64,000 bases of DNA, taken from Mycobacterium noviomagense. Its GTDB lineage: Bacteria > Actinomycetota > Actinomycetes > Mycobacteriales > Mycobacteriaceae. A program made the position numbers and the translations under genes. How positions within the stretch are numbered: the stretch's first letter is position 1; each line of letters starts with the position of its first letter. The notes beneath the pieces are model-generated. The model worked only from the letters and a program-made list of their open reading frames with translations, did not search any database and was not told where the DNA came from. The stretch is taken from NCBI RefSeq assembly GCF_010731635.1, contig NZ_AP022583.1, forward strand, positions 1,860,001 through 1,924,000. Direction: 5' to 3'. Shown in pieces: positions 44,392 to 53,585 of the stretch.

Positions 44392-45606
44392 ATGGATCGG
44401 TACACGGTCATCTCGGCCGACTGCCACGCCGGCGCGGACCTGCTCGACTACCGCGAGTACCTCGATCCGCAATACCGGGACGAATTCGACGACTGGGCAA
44501 AGACATACGTCAACCCGTTCAGCGACCTCACCGAGCCCGACGCCGAACGCAACTGGAACAGCGACCGGCGCAACGCTGATCTGGATCGCGAAGGCATTGC
44601 GGGAGAAGTCATTTACCCCAATACCGTGCCGCCGTTCTTCCCCCAGACGAGCCTGGCCGCACCGCCACCGGAGACCACCCGCGAGCTCGAGCTGCGCTGG
44701 GCCGGTCTGCGTGCGCACAACCGCTGGCTGTCCGACTTCTGTTCTATGTCGCCCGAGCGGCGCGCCGGAGTAGGTCAGATCCTGCTCGGCAACCTCGACG
44801 AGGCCATCGCCGAGATCGCACAGATCGCCAAGTTGGGGCTACGCGGCGGTGTGCTGCTGCCCGGCGTCGTCCCCGGTACCGACCTCCCCCCGCTCTACGC
44901 CGAGCACTGGGAGCCGCTCTGGGCGGCGTGCGAAGAGGCGGGCGTGGTGGTGAACCATCATGGCGGCAACGCCGGGCCGAGCCCGCTCGACGGGTGGGGC
45001 AGCTCGTTCGCCGTGTGGGTGTACGAGACCCACTGGTGGGCCCATCGGGCGCTGTGGCACCTGATCTTCAGCGGCGCACTCGACCGCCACCCTGACCTCA
45101 CCGTCGTCTTCACCGAGCAAGGCGCCGGCTGGATACCGGCGACCCTCGACTCCCTGGACGTCGCGGCGGCCCGTTACGCGCGAGCCAGCTCGGCGATCGC
45201 CCGCTTCGCCGGGCCCACCGCCGGCTCCCTGCCCCTTAAACCCAGCCAGTACTGGGCCCGCCAGTGCTACGTCGGCGCCAGCTTCATGCGGCCCGTCGAA
45301 TGTGCCGAGCGCCACCGAATCGGCGTCGAGAAGATCATGTGGGGAAGCGACTACCCGCACTACGAGGGCACCACGCCCTACACCCGAGAAGCGTTGCGGC
45401 ACACCTTCAGCGGCGTCCCAGCCGACGAGGCGGCGGCCATGGTTGGCGGGAACGCCGCGACCGTCTATGGCTTCGACCTCGACGTGCTCGCCCCTCTTGT
45501 CGACCGAATCGGCCCGACCGTGGCCGAGGTCGCCGAGCCGCTGCCCGCCGTGCCCGCCGACGCAAGCAGCACCGTCTTCGAGCCCGACCCCATCCGTGCT
45601 TGGTAG
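44392..45606 (+). CDS. Amidohydrolase_2 (ACMSD-like) family protein, first copy
   Basis: 404 residues. The TIM-barrel metal-site segments of the ACMSD/decarboxylase branch are visible: VISADCHAGADLLDYREYLD at the start, VVNHHGGNAG near 187, VVFTEQGAGW, and IMWGSDYPHYEGTT near 317 with the essential Asp. Members decarboxylate or hydrolyse cyclic carboxylates using one zinc. It is coupled tightly to the decarboxylase-like gene (3 bp) and followed 13 bp later by a related copy, with which it shares the start pattern SAD-x-HA and the RAHNRWL-SPERRAGV block. Confidence 0.9.
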   Translation: MDRYTVISADCHAGADLLDYREYLDPQYRDEFDDWAKTYVNPFSDLTEPDAERNWNSDRRNADLDREGIAGEVIYPNTVPPFFPQTSLAAPPPETTRELELRWAGLRAHNRWLSDFCSMSPERRAGVGQILLGNLDEAIAEIAQIAKLGLRGGVLLPGVVPGTDLPPLYAEHWEPLWAACEEAGVVVNHHGGNAGPSPLDGWGSSFAVWVYETHWWAHRALWHLIFSGALDRHPDLTVVFTEQGAGWIPATLDSLDVAAARYARASSAIARFAGPTAGSLPLKPSQYWARQCYVGASFMRPVECAERHRIGVEKIMWGSDYPHYEGTTPYTREALRHTFSGVPADEAAAMVGGNAATVYGFDLDVLAPLVDRIGPTVAEVAEPLPAVPADASSTVFEPDPIRAW

Positions 45607-45619
45607 CGAAAGGACCGCC

Positions 45620-46888
45620 GTGGATCCCTACATCATCATCTCCGCAGACACCCACGCCGAGCTTCCGACCGAGCGGTACCGCGAATACGTCGACCCCGAA
45701 TACCGGGAGGACTTCGAGGCCTACCTGGCCGAGAAGACCGCTGCGTCGCAGGTCGGCGGGTTCATCGACGAGCAGTTCGCCGACCAGTGGTTCTCCGAGC
45801 ATGGAGAAGGCATCGCCGGCGGATGGGACGTAGCCCTGCGGGACAAGGAACTCGACGGCGACGGGGTGGTCGGCGAAGTCATCTTCCCCGACGCTGACGC
45901 CGTCACCGGGGTCGCCGGAGCACCGTTCGGGGCCGGCCTGGGCCAGTCGGGCGATCTCGACCCCGGCCGAGCCATGGCCGGGGCGCGCGCCCACAACCGC
46001 TGGTTGGCCGAGCTGTGCAGCCATAGCCCCGAGCGGCGGGCCGGTGTCGCGGTCGTGCCGATACTGGCCGACGTCGACGCGGCCGTAGCCGAAATCACCC
46101 GCGCCGCAGAGTCCGGATTGCGGGGCGGAATCCTGATCCCGGCGCGATGGGTCGGCTACCCGCCCTACCACGACCGTCGCTACGACAACGTCTGGGCCGC
46201 CTGCCAGGACCTGCAAATGCCGGTACACACCCACTCCGGTCCCGCCCCGCAAGAGGAGTACGGAGCACACCTGGGCATTTATGTCACCGAGGTGCGCTGG
46301 TGGGGCGCCCGGCCCCTGTGGTTCGCGTTGTGGTCGGGCGTATTCGAGCGCTTTCCCCGGTTGCGATGGGGGGTCACAGAGTGCGGTGCGTTCTGGGCCA
46401 ACGATCTGCTCTGGCTGATGGACACGCGGTATCTGCGTGAGCACTCGGCCAAGAAGATGAGCCATCTGATGGAGGGCGATCTGACGATGCCGCCCTCGGC
46501 CTACTTCGACCGCAACTGCTTTATCGGGGCCACCACCGCAGAGCGCCGGGAGCTGGCGCGGCGCTACGAGATCGGCGTATCAAACATCTTGTGGGGCAAC
46601 GACTTCCCTCATCCGGAGGGAACCTGGCCGCACACCCGCGACTGGCTGCGCCGCTCCTTCTGGGATATCCCGGTCGAGGAAACCCGCCAGATGCTGGGCC
46701 TGGCAGCAGCTGAGCTGTACAACTTCGAGCTGGATGCCCTCGCCCCATTGGCCGAGCGCATCGGCCCGAGCCCAGAGGACCTCGGCCAGGACGATGCGGT
46801 GAGCGTCCCCAAGTGGGAGATGGCCCGCCGGACCGGACGCCACTGGCTGACGGGCGCGGAGCCTATCCCCGACCTCGTCGAGAACTGA
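45620..46888 (+). CDS. Amidohydrolase_2 family protein, second copy
   Basis: 422 residues from GTG 45620 (VDPYIIISADTHAELPTERY), preceded by GAAAGGA. It has the same architecture as its neighbour: SADTHAE, RAHNRWLAELCSHSPERRAG, MPVHTHSG, and NILWGNDFPHPEGTWPHTRD. The final Asp lies in GNDFPH instead of GSDYPH. Two paralogues side by side may act on successive intermediates or form a hetero-oligomer. The open frame reaches upstream to 45302, but that would overlap the first amidohydrolase, so GTG 45620 is preferred. Confidence 0.9.
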   Translation: MDPYIIISADTHAELPTERYREYVDPEYREDFEAYLAEKTAASQVGGFIDEQFADQWFSEHGEGIAGGWDVALRDKELDGDGVVGEVIFPDADAVTGVAGAPFGAGLGQSGDLDPGRAMAGARAHNRWLAELCSHSPERRAGVAVVPILADVDAAVAEITRAAESGLRGGILIPARWVGYPPYHDRRYDNVWAACQDLQMPVHTHSGPAPQEEYGAHLGIYVTEVRWWGARPLWFALWSGVFERFPRLRWGVTECGAFWANDLLWLMDTRYLREHSAKKMSHLMEGDLTMPPSAYFDRNCFIGATTAERRELARRYEIGVSNILWGNDFPHPEGTWPHTRDWLRRSFWDIPVEETRQMLGLAAAELYNFELDALAPLAERIGPSPEDLGQDDAVSVPKWEMARRTGRHWLTGAEPIPDLVEN

Positions 46889-46918
46889 GGAATGCAAGCC
46901 GAGAACAGAAGTTGCACA

Positions 46919-47381
46919 CTACACGGTTATAGGACGCAATTCGGCTGAACTCCAGTGAATCTGCGGCGGCTTCACACGCGCGCAAAAGGGGATGCCCTTT
47001 TGCGTCGGTGAGACCGAGGATTCCGACTAGCGCCCCGGAGGATACGGCCGCGTCGAAGACGTCGGCCGGCACATCGGCGAGCAGCAGCTTCGCGCGCCGA
47101 AATAAGGAGAATTGACCCTCGTCGCCGACGGTGCCCCAGCTCAGGTAGATGAATCGTTCTCCTGGACGCCCCTGGATATACGACCCGCGGACGTCTTTTC
47201 CGTTGACGGAACAATCCACCGCCCACTCTACTGACGCCGCATCTCCGGGCTGGAGATCCAGCAGCTCATCGCGACGGTTCTTGCGCTGCACACCGACATG
47301 GATGTTGACGTATCCGGGGAAATTGTCGCCCGCGCCGCAGGTGCGCCCGGGCAGCTGCGTTCCTACGATCCGGATCTGCAC
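46919..47381 (-). pseudogene. DUF5990 family protein with a +1 frameshift near the C-terminus
   Basis: The frame starts at GTG 47381 (VQIRIVGTQLPGRTCG in translation, with Met first) and carries the family core VHVGVQ-like/VNIHVGVQRKNR, SYIQGRPGERFIYLSWGTVG and LVGILGLTDAKGHP. At a CCCC run near 47000 the family C-terminus moves to another frame: FCARVKPPQIHWSSAELRPI, ending at TAG 46919-46921. Uncorrected, the frame runs to 46863 with an unrelated tail and overlaps the amidohydrolase end by 26 bp. Dropping one C restores a normal protein of about 153 residues and removes the overlap. The function of the family is unknown. Confidence 0.7.
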
Positions 47382-47452
47382 GCTGCCATTGTTGCGCCGC
47401 GCCGTCCGTTACCTGGACTCAGGTCGGATCGCTCTGCATTGTGTGCATTGGG

Positions 47453-48496
47453 TCAGCGGAAGCGGACGTTCACCGTTGCCAGGCCGAAGACCTTGCGGCC
47501 GCCGGACTTCGCGGCGACGATGACGACACCGGTGCGGGTTGCCGGCTCCAGCGACTTGATCCGGCCGCTGAATTCGATATCGGCGCCCTCCCTGGCTGAC
47601 ACGATCGCGGGCTGCGACAGCCGCACCGCGTAGCGGGTAACCGCACCGGGATCGCCCGACCACGCCGAGACGAACCCGGCACCCAAACCCATCGTGAGCA
47701 TTCCGTGCGCGATCACATCGGGCAGCCCGGCGAGCTTGGCGATGTCCTCATCCCAATGAATCGGGTTGGCGTCGCCGGCCACCCCGGCATAGTTCACCAG
47801 GTCCCCACGGGACAGACGCGCGTGGCGCAGGGGTAGCTCGTCACCGACCTCGACGTCATCGAAGGACGGCGTCCCCGGTGTGCGGATCGCGCCGCCTTCG
47901 GCAATCCGGACCTCGCCTTCAGGGCGCAGCGTCTTCTCGTAGTCGGCATCGGATTCGCCGATCGCGGCGAGGTCCACGTCATGCATCATCGCTCGCTGAG
48001 CCGCCGTCTTGATCGCCGGATCGACGTCCTCGGCGGTGACGCCGACGACGGTGGTATGCAAGGTGTGCACCCGCTCGCCGGCAGTATCGGTGAAGGTGTT
48101 GGTCACGGTGATCAGGTCTCGGCCGGCGATCCGCCGCACCGACGACAGTTCGACGTCGACGCGCAGCTCGTCGCCGGCCACGATCGGGCGGTGCTGCTCG
48201 AAGACTTCTTCGGTCTGCACATAGGTGTGGTAACCGACAACCACCGATTCGAACATGCGGCGATTGCAGGCCATACCTGGGACCGAGGTGAAGGTCAGCG
48301 GCGCCACCAGGTCCGGATAACCCAGCTCCGCGGCGGCGGCGACATCCCAGTGCGCAGGGTGGTAGTCCTGCACCGCACGGGCGTACTCGCGGAGCTTCTC
48401 GCGGCCGACCAGGTAGGTGCCGTCCATCTGGTAGTAGTGGCCGACCCGCGATTCGATCGGCGACGTGTCTGCTGCTGCAGTCATGAGAATGCTCAA
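47453..48496 (-). CDS. Fused (3R)-hydroxyacyl-ACP dehydratase HadA/HadB-like protein
   Basis: 347 residues. Residues about 15-165 resemble HadA (YYQMDGTYLVGREKLREYAR, ELGYPDLVAPLTFTS, QHRPIVAGDELRVDVELSSV). Residues about 205-347 resemble HadB, with the hydratase-2 motif YAGVAGDANPIHWDEDIAKL (catalytic Asp and His) and DVIAHGMLTMGLGAGFVSAW. In mycobacteria HadA and HadB are separate subunits of the FAS-II dehydratase making mycolic acids; here the two halves lie in one chain. It is probably a paralogue acting on another 3-hydroxyacyl thioester. It is alone on the minus strand. Confidence 0.85.
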   Translation of the reverse strand: MSILMTAAADTSPIESRVGHYYQMDGTYLVGREKLREYARAVQDYHPAHWDVAAAAELGYPDLVAPLTFTSVPGMACNRRMFESVVVGYHTYVQTEEVFEQHRPIVAGDELRVDVELSSVRRIAGRDLITVTNTFTDTAGERVHTLHTTVVGVTAEDVDPAIKTAAQRAMMHDVDLAAIGESDADYEKTLRPEGEVRIAEGGAIRTPGTPSFDDVEVGDELPLRHARLSRGDLVNYAGVAGDANPIHWDEDIAKLAGLPDVIAHGMLTMGLGAGFVSAWSGDPGAVTRYAVRLSQPAIVSAREGADIEFSGRIKSLEPATRTGVVIVAAKSGGRKVFGLATVNVRFR

Positions 48497-48736
48497 CTGT
48501 TCTATCGGCTGGTTGTCAAGACCGACCGAAGCACCCTAACGCGCGTCTACCGGAGGTTTACACGCAGAGCCACTTCGCCGAGGTGCGTCTCTCAACTTCT
48601 AGCGCTCCCCTGAGCCGGCTTTTAACGGCGCCGTACAACAGCCAATAGGGTAGTTGGGCGACGCACTAGATCGACTTTGACGGGGGTCAGGCACCTTGTG
48701 CACCATCCCTTGCGGATTTCACCAGCAGGAGCGGCG
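48497..48736. other. Intergenic region between the HadAB fusion and padC-like gene
   Basis: 240 bp between divergent genes. No gene or strong repeat is recognised. It should hold both promoters. A ribosome site (aggagcggcg) lies immediately before the padC-like ATG at 48737. Confidence 0.5.
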
Positions 48737-49256
48737 ATGACAAGTGTCTCCAATCCGGTTCCACCGCAGGATCTTTCCGGAATCGTCGGACATCGCTTTA
48801 TCTATACCTACGCCAACGGCTGGCAGTACGAGATGTACGTCAAGAACGCCACGACCATCGACTACCGCATCCACTCCGGACACGTTGGGGGCCGCTGGGT
48901 CAAGGATCAGCGGGTCGACTTGGTCCAACTCGACGAAGACAGTTTCAAGGTGTCGTGGACCGAACCCACCGGCACGTGCGTGGCCGTCAACATCTTGCCG
49001 ACCAAACGCCGCATCCACGGCGTGATTTTCTTCCCCCAGTGGATCCGGCTACACGGGGAACGCACTGTTTGTTTCCAGAACGAACACCTGGATCAGATGC
49101 AGGCTTACCGCGACGAAGGGCCCCACGTACCCCATCTACCAAGTCCCCGAATTCGCTTACATCACGTTGTTCCAATACGTCGGATCCAACGACGAGTCTG
49201 TCATCGACACCGCTCCCCAAGACCTGCCCCCAGGATGGGCTGACCGGACCAACTGA
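48737..49256 (+). pseudogene. Phenolic acid decarboxylase (PadC-like) with a +1 frameshift
   Basis: The first 130 residues closely follow Pad[56 protein letters not shown] and [20 protein letters not shown]. The catalytic Tyr pair (YTY), Arg (DYRIHSG) and Glu (WTEPTG) are all there. At gggCCCCacg near 49121-49127 one extra C shifts the frame. Removing it gives [20 protein letters not shown] and an end at TGA 49254-49256, the expected C-terminus. Such enzymes decarboxylate coumaric or ferulic acid without cofactor. Uncorrected, the tail is an Arg/His-rich stretch and the product would probably misfold. Confidence 0.8.
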
Positions 49257-49284
49257 ACCCACTCGCCTCTAATGTGGACCTGTC

Positions 49285-50247
49285 ATGCGCAGGGGTCAGG
49301 CAGAAGGGAGGCCCATGGTGACCGGACCAGCACAGATTGCCAGGGCCGCCGGGCCTCCACCACCCGGTCAGGTGAACGGCTCTCCGATGCCGCCCCGGCA
49401 GACCGAGCCACCTGCGCGCCGACCACTCGCCGCACTCGGCGGCCGGCGCGCACTCGGCTGGCTGAGCTGTGGAGTTGCCGGCTGCATCGCGATCTGTTGG
49501 TTTATTTTCTTCAGTCCCGGTCAGAGTGGGTCTAAAGCGGACTGGTTCTTCGGTGCGGTGGTCTTCGGTGTCGTCCTGGTCGCCATCTGGCAGACCGTGA
49601 CCATTCAGCGCCAGGCGGCGCAGCACATGGCCGAAGCGGCCGAACACCTACGGAAAGAGTTCATCGCCGCCGAAGAGCGGGCGGCGCGTGAAGTGGCCAT
49701 CACGCGCAGATTGCACCAGGAAGAAATGGAAGCCCAGCAGAGCCTGCATCGCGCGCAGATGGAGGCTCAGCGGGAGTTGGCTCGCGTTGAGCGCGGTCAC
49801 CTGCTCAAGCTGCTACAGAAACAAGCGATGATCGAAGTGTCGCGCGCTGTCGGCTCGCATACCCAGATGCTGGCAACACTGTGGAACGAGGCCGCGAGAG
49901 TCTTGCGCATCGAGGACCGCGAGGAGCGGGAACTGGCGATGAACCCGATCTTCGAAAGGATCAGCCAAGTCGTCAACGACTTCTCGGTCGAAATCAGCAA
50001 TGCTCACCTCTTGGTCGACGACAACCGGCTGCACCAGGCGCTGCATCGCGTGAACGAAGCAGCGCTGATGGCGGTTCAGGTCGCGGAGGATCTACACGTC
50101 GCCGTGGTCGACGGCCATGCACCCGAGCCGAATCCGATCCCGCCAGTCCGGCAGCTCATGTTGAACAGAGCAGCGGAAGCTCGTCACCTCGCGTGGGAGT
50201 TACTGCGAACCGGCCTGGACGACGGCGCAGCCGCGAACACCGTTTGA
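49285..50247 (+). CDS. Membrane protein with long coiled coil, unknown function
   Basis: 320 residues, possibly starting instead at ATG 49315 (MVTGPAQIARAAGPPPPGQV). A Pro-rich N-terminus is followed by two membrane helices near residues 57-78 and 88-105 (GVAGCIAICWFIFF, WFFGAVVFGVVLVAIWQTVT). A highly charged coiled coil then spans about residues 105-180 (HMAEAAEHLRKEFIAAEERA, RRLHQEEMEAQQSLHRAQME), and a helical C-terminal part of 140 residues completes it. Both ends should be cytoplasmic. I recognise no family. It lies 28 bp after the broken padC-like gene and converges with the Rieske gene. Confidence 0.75.
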   Translation: MRRGQAEGRPMVTGPAQIARAAGPPPPGQVNGSPMPPRQTEPPARRPLAALGGRRALGWLSCGVAGCIAICWFIFFSPGQSGSKADWFFGAVVFGVVLVAIWQTVTIQRQAAQHMAEAAEHLRKEFIAAEERAAREVAITRRLHQEEMEAQQSLHRAQMEAQRELARVERGHLLKLLQKQAMIEVSRAVGSHTQMLATLWNEAARVLRIEDREERELAMNPIFERISQVVNDFSVEISNAHLLVDDNRLHQALHRVNEAALMAVQVAEDLHVAVVDGHAPEPNPIPPVRQLMLNRAAEARHLAWELLRTGLDDGAAANTV

Positions 50248-50257
50248 GCACAAAGTG

Positions 50258-51595
50258 TTACACGCAAATGGTGCTGGCCCGCATCCGCTGAGCTTCGGGC
50301 AGGTCGAGGTAGCGCTCGATGTTGCGGTGCATGTTGATCACACGCCGCTCCTCGCTCGAGAGCACGAGGTGCGTGAAGCCGGGTTGATGCATTCCCCGTT
50401 GTAAGCCCGCGAGCAGCTGGATGTCTTGGGTCAGCACCACACCCGGTTCGGCCTGTGCGGCGGTCGTGCGCACATCGGTGGGCTTGTTTCGCGGTGCACC
50501 CGGTGGCATCCGCGTCGTCAAGAACATGACCATTTCGCCGTGATCGGGGTCGGGACCGGGTCGCGAGCACATGATGGTCAAGTGGTCGGCGTTGGTTAGA
50601 AACGTCATGTTCGGAAACACGTTGTACTGGTGCAGCCGGGTAATCCGGTCGGTGTCGGCCCAACCGAGGTCGACTCCGCGTTCCGCCGCGAACGCTCGCG
50701 TCCGTGCCGCGATCAGGTCCTGGACCGTCTCCCCGGACTGCAGTTCGTCGGACGGGAACGGCGTGCCCTCAGCTACACGCATCAGCGCGCCCTGCGTGTA
50801 AACATAGGCGTCCCAGACCTCTTCGTCGCTGAGCGTGCCGCCACATCGCGGACTTGGTACGCCGTATGGCTGGTCGGACTTGCTGGTGTGGCGCCAGATT
50901 CGTTGTGGTGCATGGATATCGTCGACGCAACGCAGCAATTCGGGATGCAGGGTCTGGATATGGTACGTCTCGCTGTAGCCATCAGCGATCGTCTTCCAAT
51001 TGGCGTCGACCTCGACGGTGAGCGTGGCGTAACAGCGAAAGTCGCTGAGATTGCACCAGCCGATGTCGTCGGGTATTTGCTCCAGGTACTCGAGCAACGG
51101 GATGGCATCACGATCGAGGTTGACGAAGACCATCCCCTCCCAGGTCTCGACCCGGATCGGAATAAGAGGAAAGTCCGAGAGCCGTAACGAGCCGAAGCCC
51201 TTGCGGTCGGGCACTCGCTTGAGGGTGCCGGCCAGATCCCACGTCCAGCCGTGATAACCGCACTTGAGCTCATGCAGCCCCGAACCCGAGCCCATGCACA
51301 ACGAGTTGCCGCGATGGCGGCACACATTCTGGAACGCCCGCAGCTCACCGTCGCCGCCGCGGATGATCAGCACCCCGTATGGGCCGCAACGGTATTCGAA
51401 GTGGTCGCCGGGCTCAGCGACCTGGTAGAGCAGGCACGCAATCTGCCACACTTTCGGCCACATTCGTTCGATCTCCAGCCGAGCGAAGTTGGCGGAGTAG
51501 TAGCGCTCGGCGGGCACCAGTGTGGGGCGCTCGGCTGGGGTGCCGATGGCGTCCTCGTCGCGAGCGCGAACCGGGTTGCCGGCGGGCACGTTCAC
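50258..51595 (-). CDS. Rieske non-heme iron aromatic ring-hydroxylating oxygenase, alpha subunit
   Basis: 445 residues. The Rieske [2Fe-2S] ligands are NVCRHRGNSL near residue 90 and LKCGYHGWTWDLAGTLKRVP near 110 (C-x-H and C-x2-H). The mononuclear iron site is in KTIADGYSETYHIQTLHPEL near 205-218 (two His and nearby Asp). The enzyme activates O2 to hydroxylate an aromatic or polycyclic substrate. No beta subunit, ferredoxin or reductase is adjacent, so electrons must come from a distant partner. It lies 10 bp downstream of the deacylase-like gene on the same strand, implying an operon. Confidence 0.92.
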   Translation of the reverse strand: MNVPAGNPVRARDEDAIGTPAERPTLVPAERYYSANFARLEIERMWPKVWQIACLLYQVAEPGDHFEYRCGPYGVLIIRGGDGELRAFQNVCRHRGNSLCMGSGSGLHELKCGYHGWTWDLAGTLKRVPDRKGFGSLRLSDFPLIPIRVETWEGMVFVNLDRDAIPLLEYLEQIPDDIGWCNLSDFRCYATLTVEVDANWKTIADGYSETYHIQTLHPELLRCVDDIHAPQRIWRHTSKSDQPYGVPSPRCGGTLSDEEVWDAYVYTQGALMRVAEGTPFPSDELQSGETVQDLIAARTRAFAAERGVDLGWADTDRITRLHQYNVFPNMTFLTNADHLTIMCSRPGPDPDHGEMVMFLTTRMPPGAPRNKPTDVRTTAAQAEPGVVLTQDIQLLAGLQRGMHQPGFTHLVLSSEERRVINMHRNIERYLDLPEAQRMRASTICV

Positions 51596-51605
51596 GGCAG
51601 GGCTC

Positions 51606-53366
51606 TTAACGCGCGCCGCGCACCAGGCGCCCGGGGCGGGCGCCGGTGTCGACGTCGTTGCTCCGGGTCACCGTTCCACTGACGATGGTCGCCGTGTAGC
51701 CACTTGCTTTTTGCAGGATCCGGTGGCCGCCGGCGGGCAGGTCGTAGGCCATCGCCGCGGGATGCAGTGTCAGCGCGTCCATGTCGATGACGTTGATGTC
51801 GGCCTTCTTGCCGGGCTCGATCGTGCCCCGGTCGGTGAGACCGAACAGATAAGCGGTGTCACGCGACTGTTTGCGGATGACATATTCCAGCGACAGCTTC
51901 TCGCCCCGGCTGCGATCGCGCGCCCAGTGCGTCAGCAGAAACGTGGGATAGGAAGCGTCGCAGATCATTCCGCAGTGCGCGCCGCCGTCGGAAAGCCCCA
52001 GCACGCCAGCGGGGTGCAACAACATCTCGCGGATCACATCGCAGTTCCCGTCGGCGTAGTTGAAGAACGGCAGCATCAGCATGGCGGTCGCATTCGACTC
52101 GAGCATGAGGTCGTAGAGGGTCGTCAGCGGATCGTCGCCGCGCTGTTTGGCGATCGCGGCGACGGTGCGGTCGGGGGTGGGCTCGTAGTCAGGTGGATCG
52201 CCGAGCGCATAGAGCCGGTCCAGTGAGTACTGCACGAAGGTGGACATGCCGTCGAACAGCACGGTTGGGTCGATGGGCAGATCGTCCTCGGACAAGATGG
52301 CGGCCTTCACCGCCGGATCAGCGAGGCGCTGGTCGAGTTCTTCCGGGCTGCATTCGGACTTCAGCTTGCGATAGGTGGGTCGATGCCCGAAGGCGTGGTG
52401 GCCATGGAAGCCGATCATCATCCCGAACGGGCGTGCTGCGATCTGCGGATGCAACCGACTGCCTTCAGCATGGGCAGCCGCCGAGAGCTCCAACTGCTCG
52501 CGCCACAGGGTCGGGTCGGCATCCACTTGAATAAGGGCGAACGAGACAGCGCGGTCGATCTCGCCACTCAACCTCCGCATCCAGTCCAGTTCCTTCTTAG
52601 GGCCGACAATGTCTTCGCCCGCCGCTCCCTGCGGGGCCAGCTCGAACACCGCCTGACCGCCGGCCGCCATCGCCCGGCCGAGACCGAACAGTTCTTCTTC
52701 GGCGGCGAACGTCCCCGGCACAGGCTCGCCGTCCATCGCTCGGTGGGCCAGCGTGCGAGACGTGGAGAACCCAAGCCCGCCGGCTTCGATTCCTTCTCGG
52801 ACGAGCCGGCCCATCGCCGCAATGTCGTCGGGCGTCGCCGGCTCGTTACGGGCACCCCGCTCGCCCATCGCATACGCACGAACCGCGCCGTGCGGGATCT
52901 GGCTGCCGACGTCGATCGCGAACTTCCGTTCGCCCATCATGTCGAGGTACTGCGGATAGGTTTCCCAGCCCCACGTGATGCCCTCGGTAAGAGCAGTGCC
53001 GGGAATGTCCTCGACACCCTCCATCAACTTGATCAGCCACTCCTCGCGGCCCGGCCGCACCGGGGCGAAGCCGACACCGCAGTTGCCGGTGACCACGGTC
53101 GTGACCCCGTGCCCACTCGACGGTTCGAGCAAGCTGTCCCAGCTCATCTGGCCGTCGTAGTGGGTGTGGATGTCGACGAAGCCAGGAGCCACCACATGCC
53201 TTGTCGCATCGATGATTTCCGCGCTGTCGCCGCCCATCTCCGGGTCATCGCGGCCACGCCGGACAACCTCGACGATCGTGCCGTCCTTGATGCCAATGTC
53301 AGCCCGGAAACGCTCCGCCCCGGTTCCGTCGACGACAGTGCCACCGATGATTTTCAGGTCGAACAA
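51606..53366 (-). CDS. N-acyl-D-amino-acid deacylase family amidohydrolase
   Basis: 586 residues. The metal-binding HxH is in [20 protein letters not shown] near residue 70. Further family blocks are [54 protein letters not shown] (active-site Asp and His) and the C-terminal beta-sandwich return [20 protein letters not shown]. These enzymes hydrolyse amide bonds of N-acylated D-amino acids or related cyclic amides. It is the first gene of a two-gene operon with the Rieske oxygenase and has a 23-bp palindrome 85 bp upstream. The substrate is unknown. Confidence 0.92.
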   Translation of the reverse strand: MFDLKIIGGTVVDGTGAERFRADIGIKDGTIVEVVRRGRDDPEMGGDSAEIIDATRHVVAPGFVDIHTHYDGQMSWDSLLEPSSGHGVTTVVTGNCGVGFAPVRPGREEWLIKLMEGVEDIPGTALTEGITWGWETYPQYLDMMGERKFAIDVGSQIPHGAVRAYAMGERGARNEPATPDDIAAMGRLVREGIEAGGLGFSTSRTLAHRAMDGEPVPGTFAAEEELFGLGRAMAAGGQAVFELAPQGAAGEDIVGPKKELDWMRRLSGEIDRAVSFALIQVDADPTLWREQLELSAAAHAEGSRLHPQIAARPFGMMIGFHGHHAFGHRPTYRKLKSECSPEELDQRLADPAVKAAILSEDDLPIDPTVLFDGMSTFVQYSLDRLYALGDPPDYEPTPDRTVAAIAKQRGDDPLTTLYDLMLESNATAMLMLPFFNYADGNCDVIREMLLHPAGVLGLSDGGAHCGMICDASYPTFLLTHWARDRSRGEKLSLEYVIRKQSRDTAYLFGLTDRGTIEPGKKADINVIDMDALTLHPAAMAYDLPAGGHRILQKASGYTATIVSGTVTRSNDVDTGARPGRLVRGAR

Positions 53367-53450
53367 GAGTCTCCTCCTTGTCGCCGCGGGCCTGCTGACC
53401 CGAGAGGCGGCACACCGGTTGCGCAGCAGACGAACCAGAACTCAAACCCA

Positions 53451-53473
53451 TTACGCTACGCAGCGTAGCGTAA
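53451..53473. promoter_or_regulatory. 23-bp perfect palindrome, probable TetR-type operator
   Basis: TTACGCTACG (53451-53460) and CGTAGCGTAA (53464-53473) are exact 10-bp inverted arms around CAG. It lies 85 bp upstream of the deacylase-like start and 113 bp upstream of the small DUF7218 gene on the other strand. Size and symmetry fit a dimeric TetR or similar regulator. No regulator gene is adjacent, so control would be in trans. Confidence 0.65.
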
Positions 53474-53585
53474 CCATTGACGGTAATCGTCTGGCTCGGT
53501 CGAGTCAATGACTGGCGCGCCTGTCCAAAAGTGTCCTCGTGATCGAAGTTGGGTACTCAGAGCAAACGACGTCACAGGAGGCATC

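Noticed and set aside
45302-45619. Extended start for the second amidohydrolase
   Set aside because: It would lie inside the first amidohydrolase; GTG 45620 has a ribosome site and begins with the family's conserved N-terminus.
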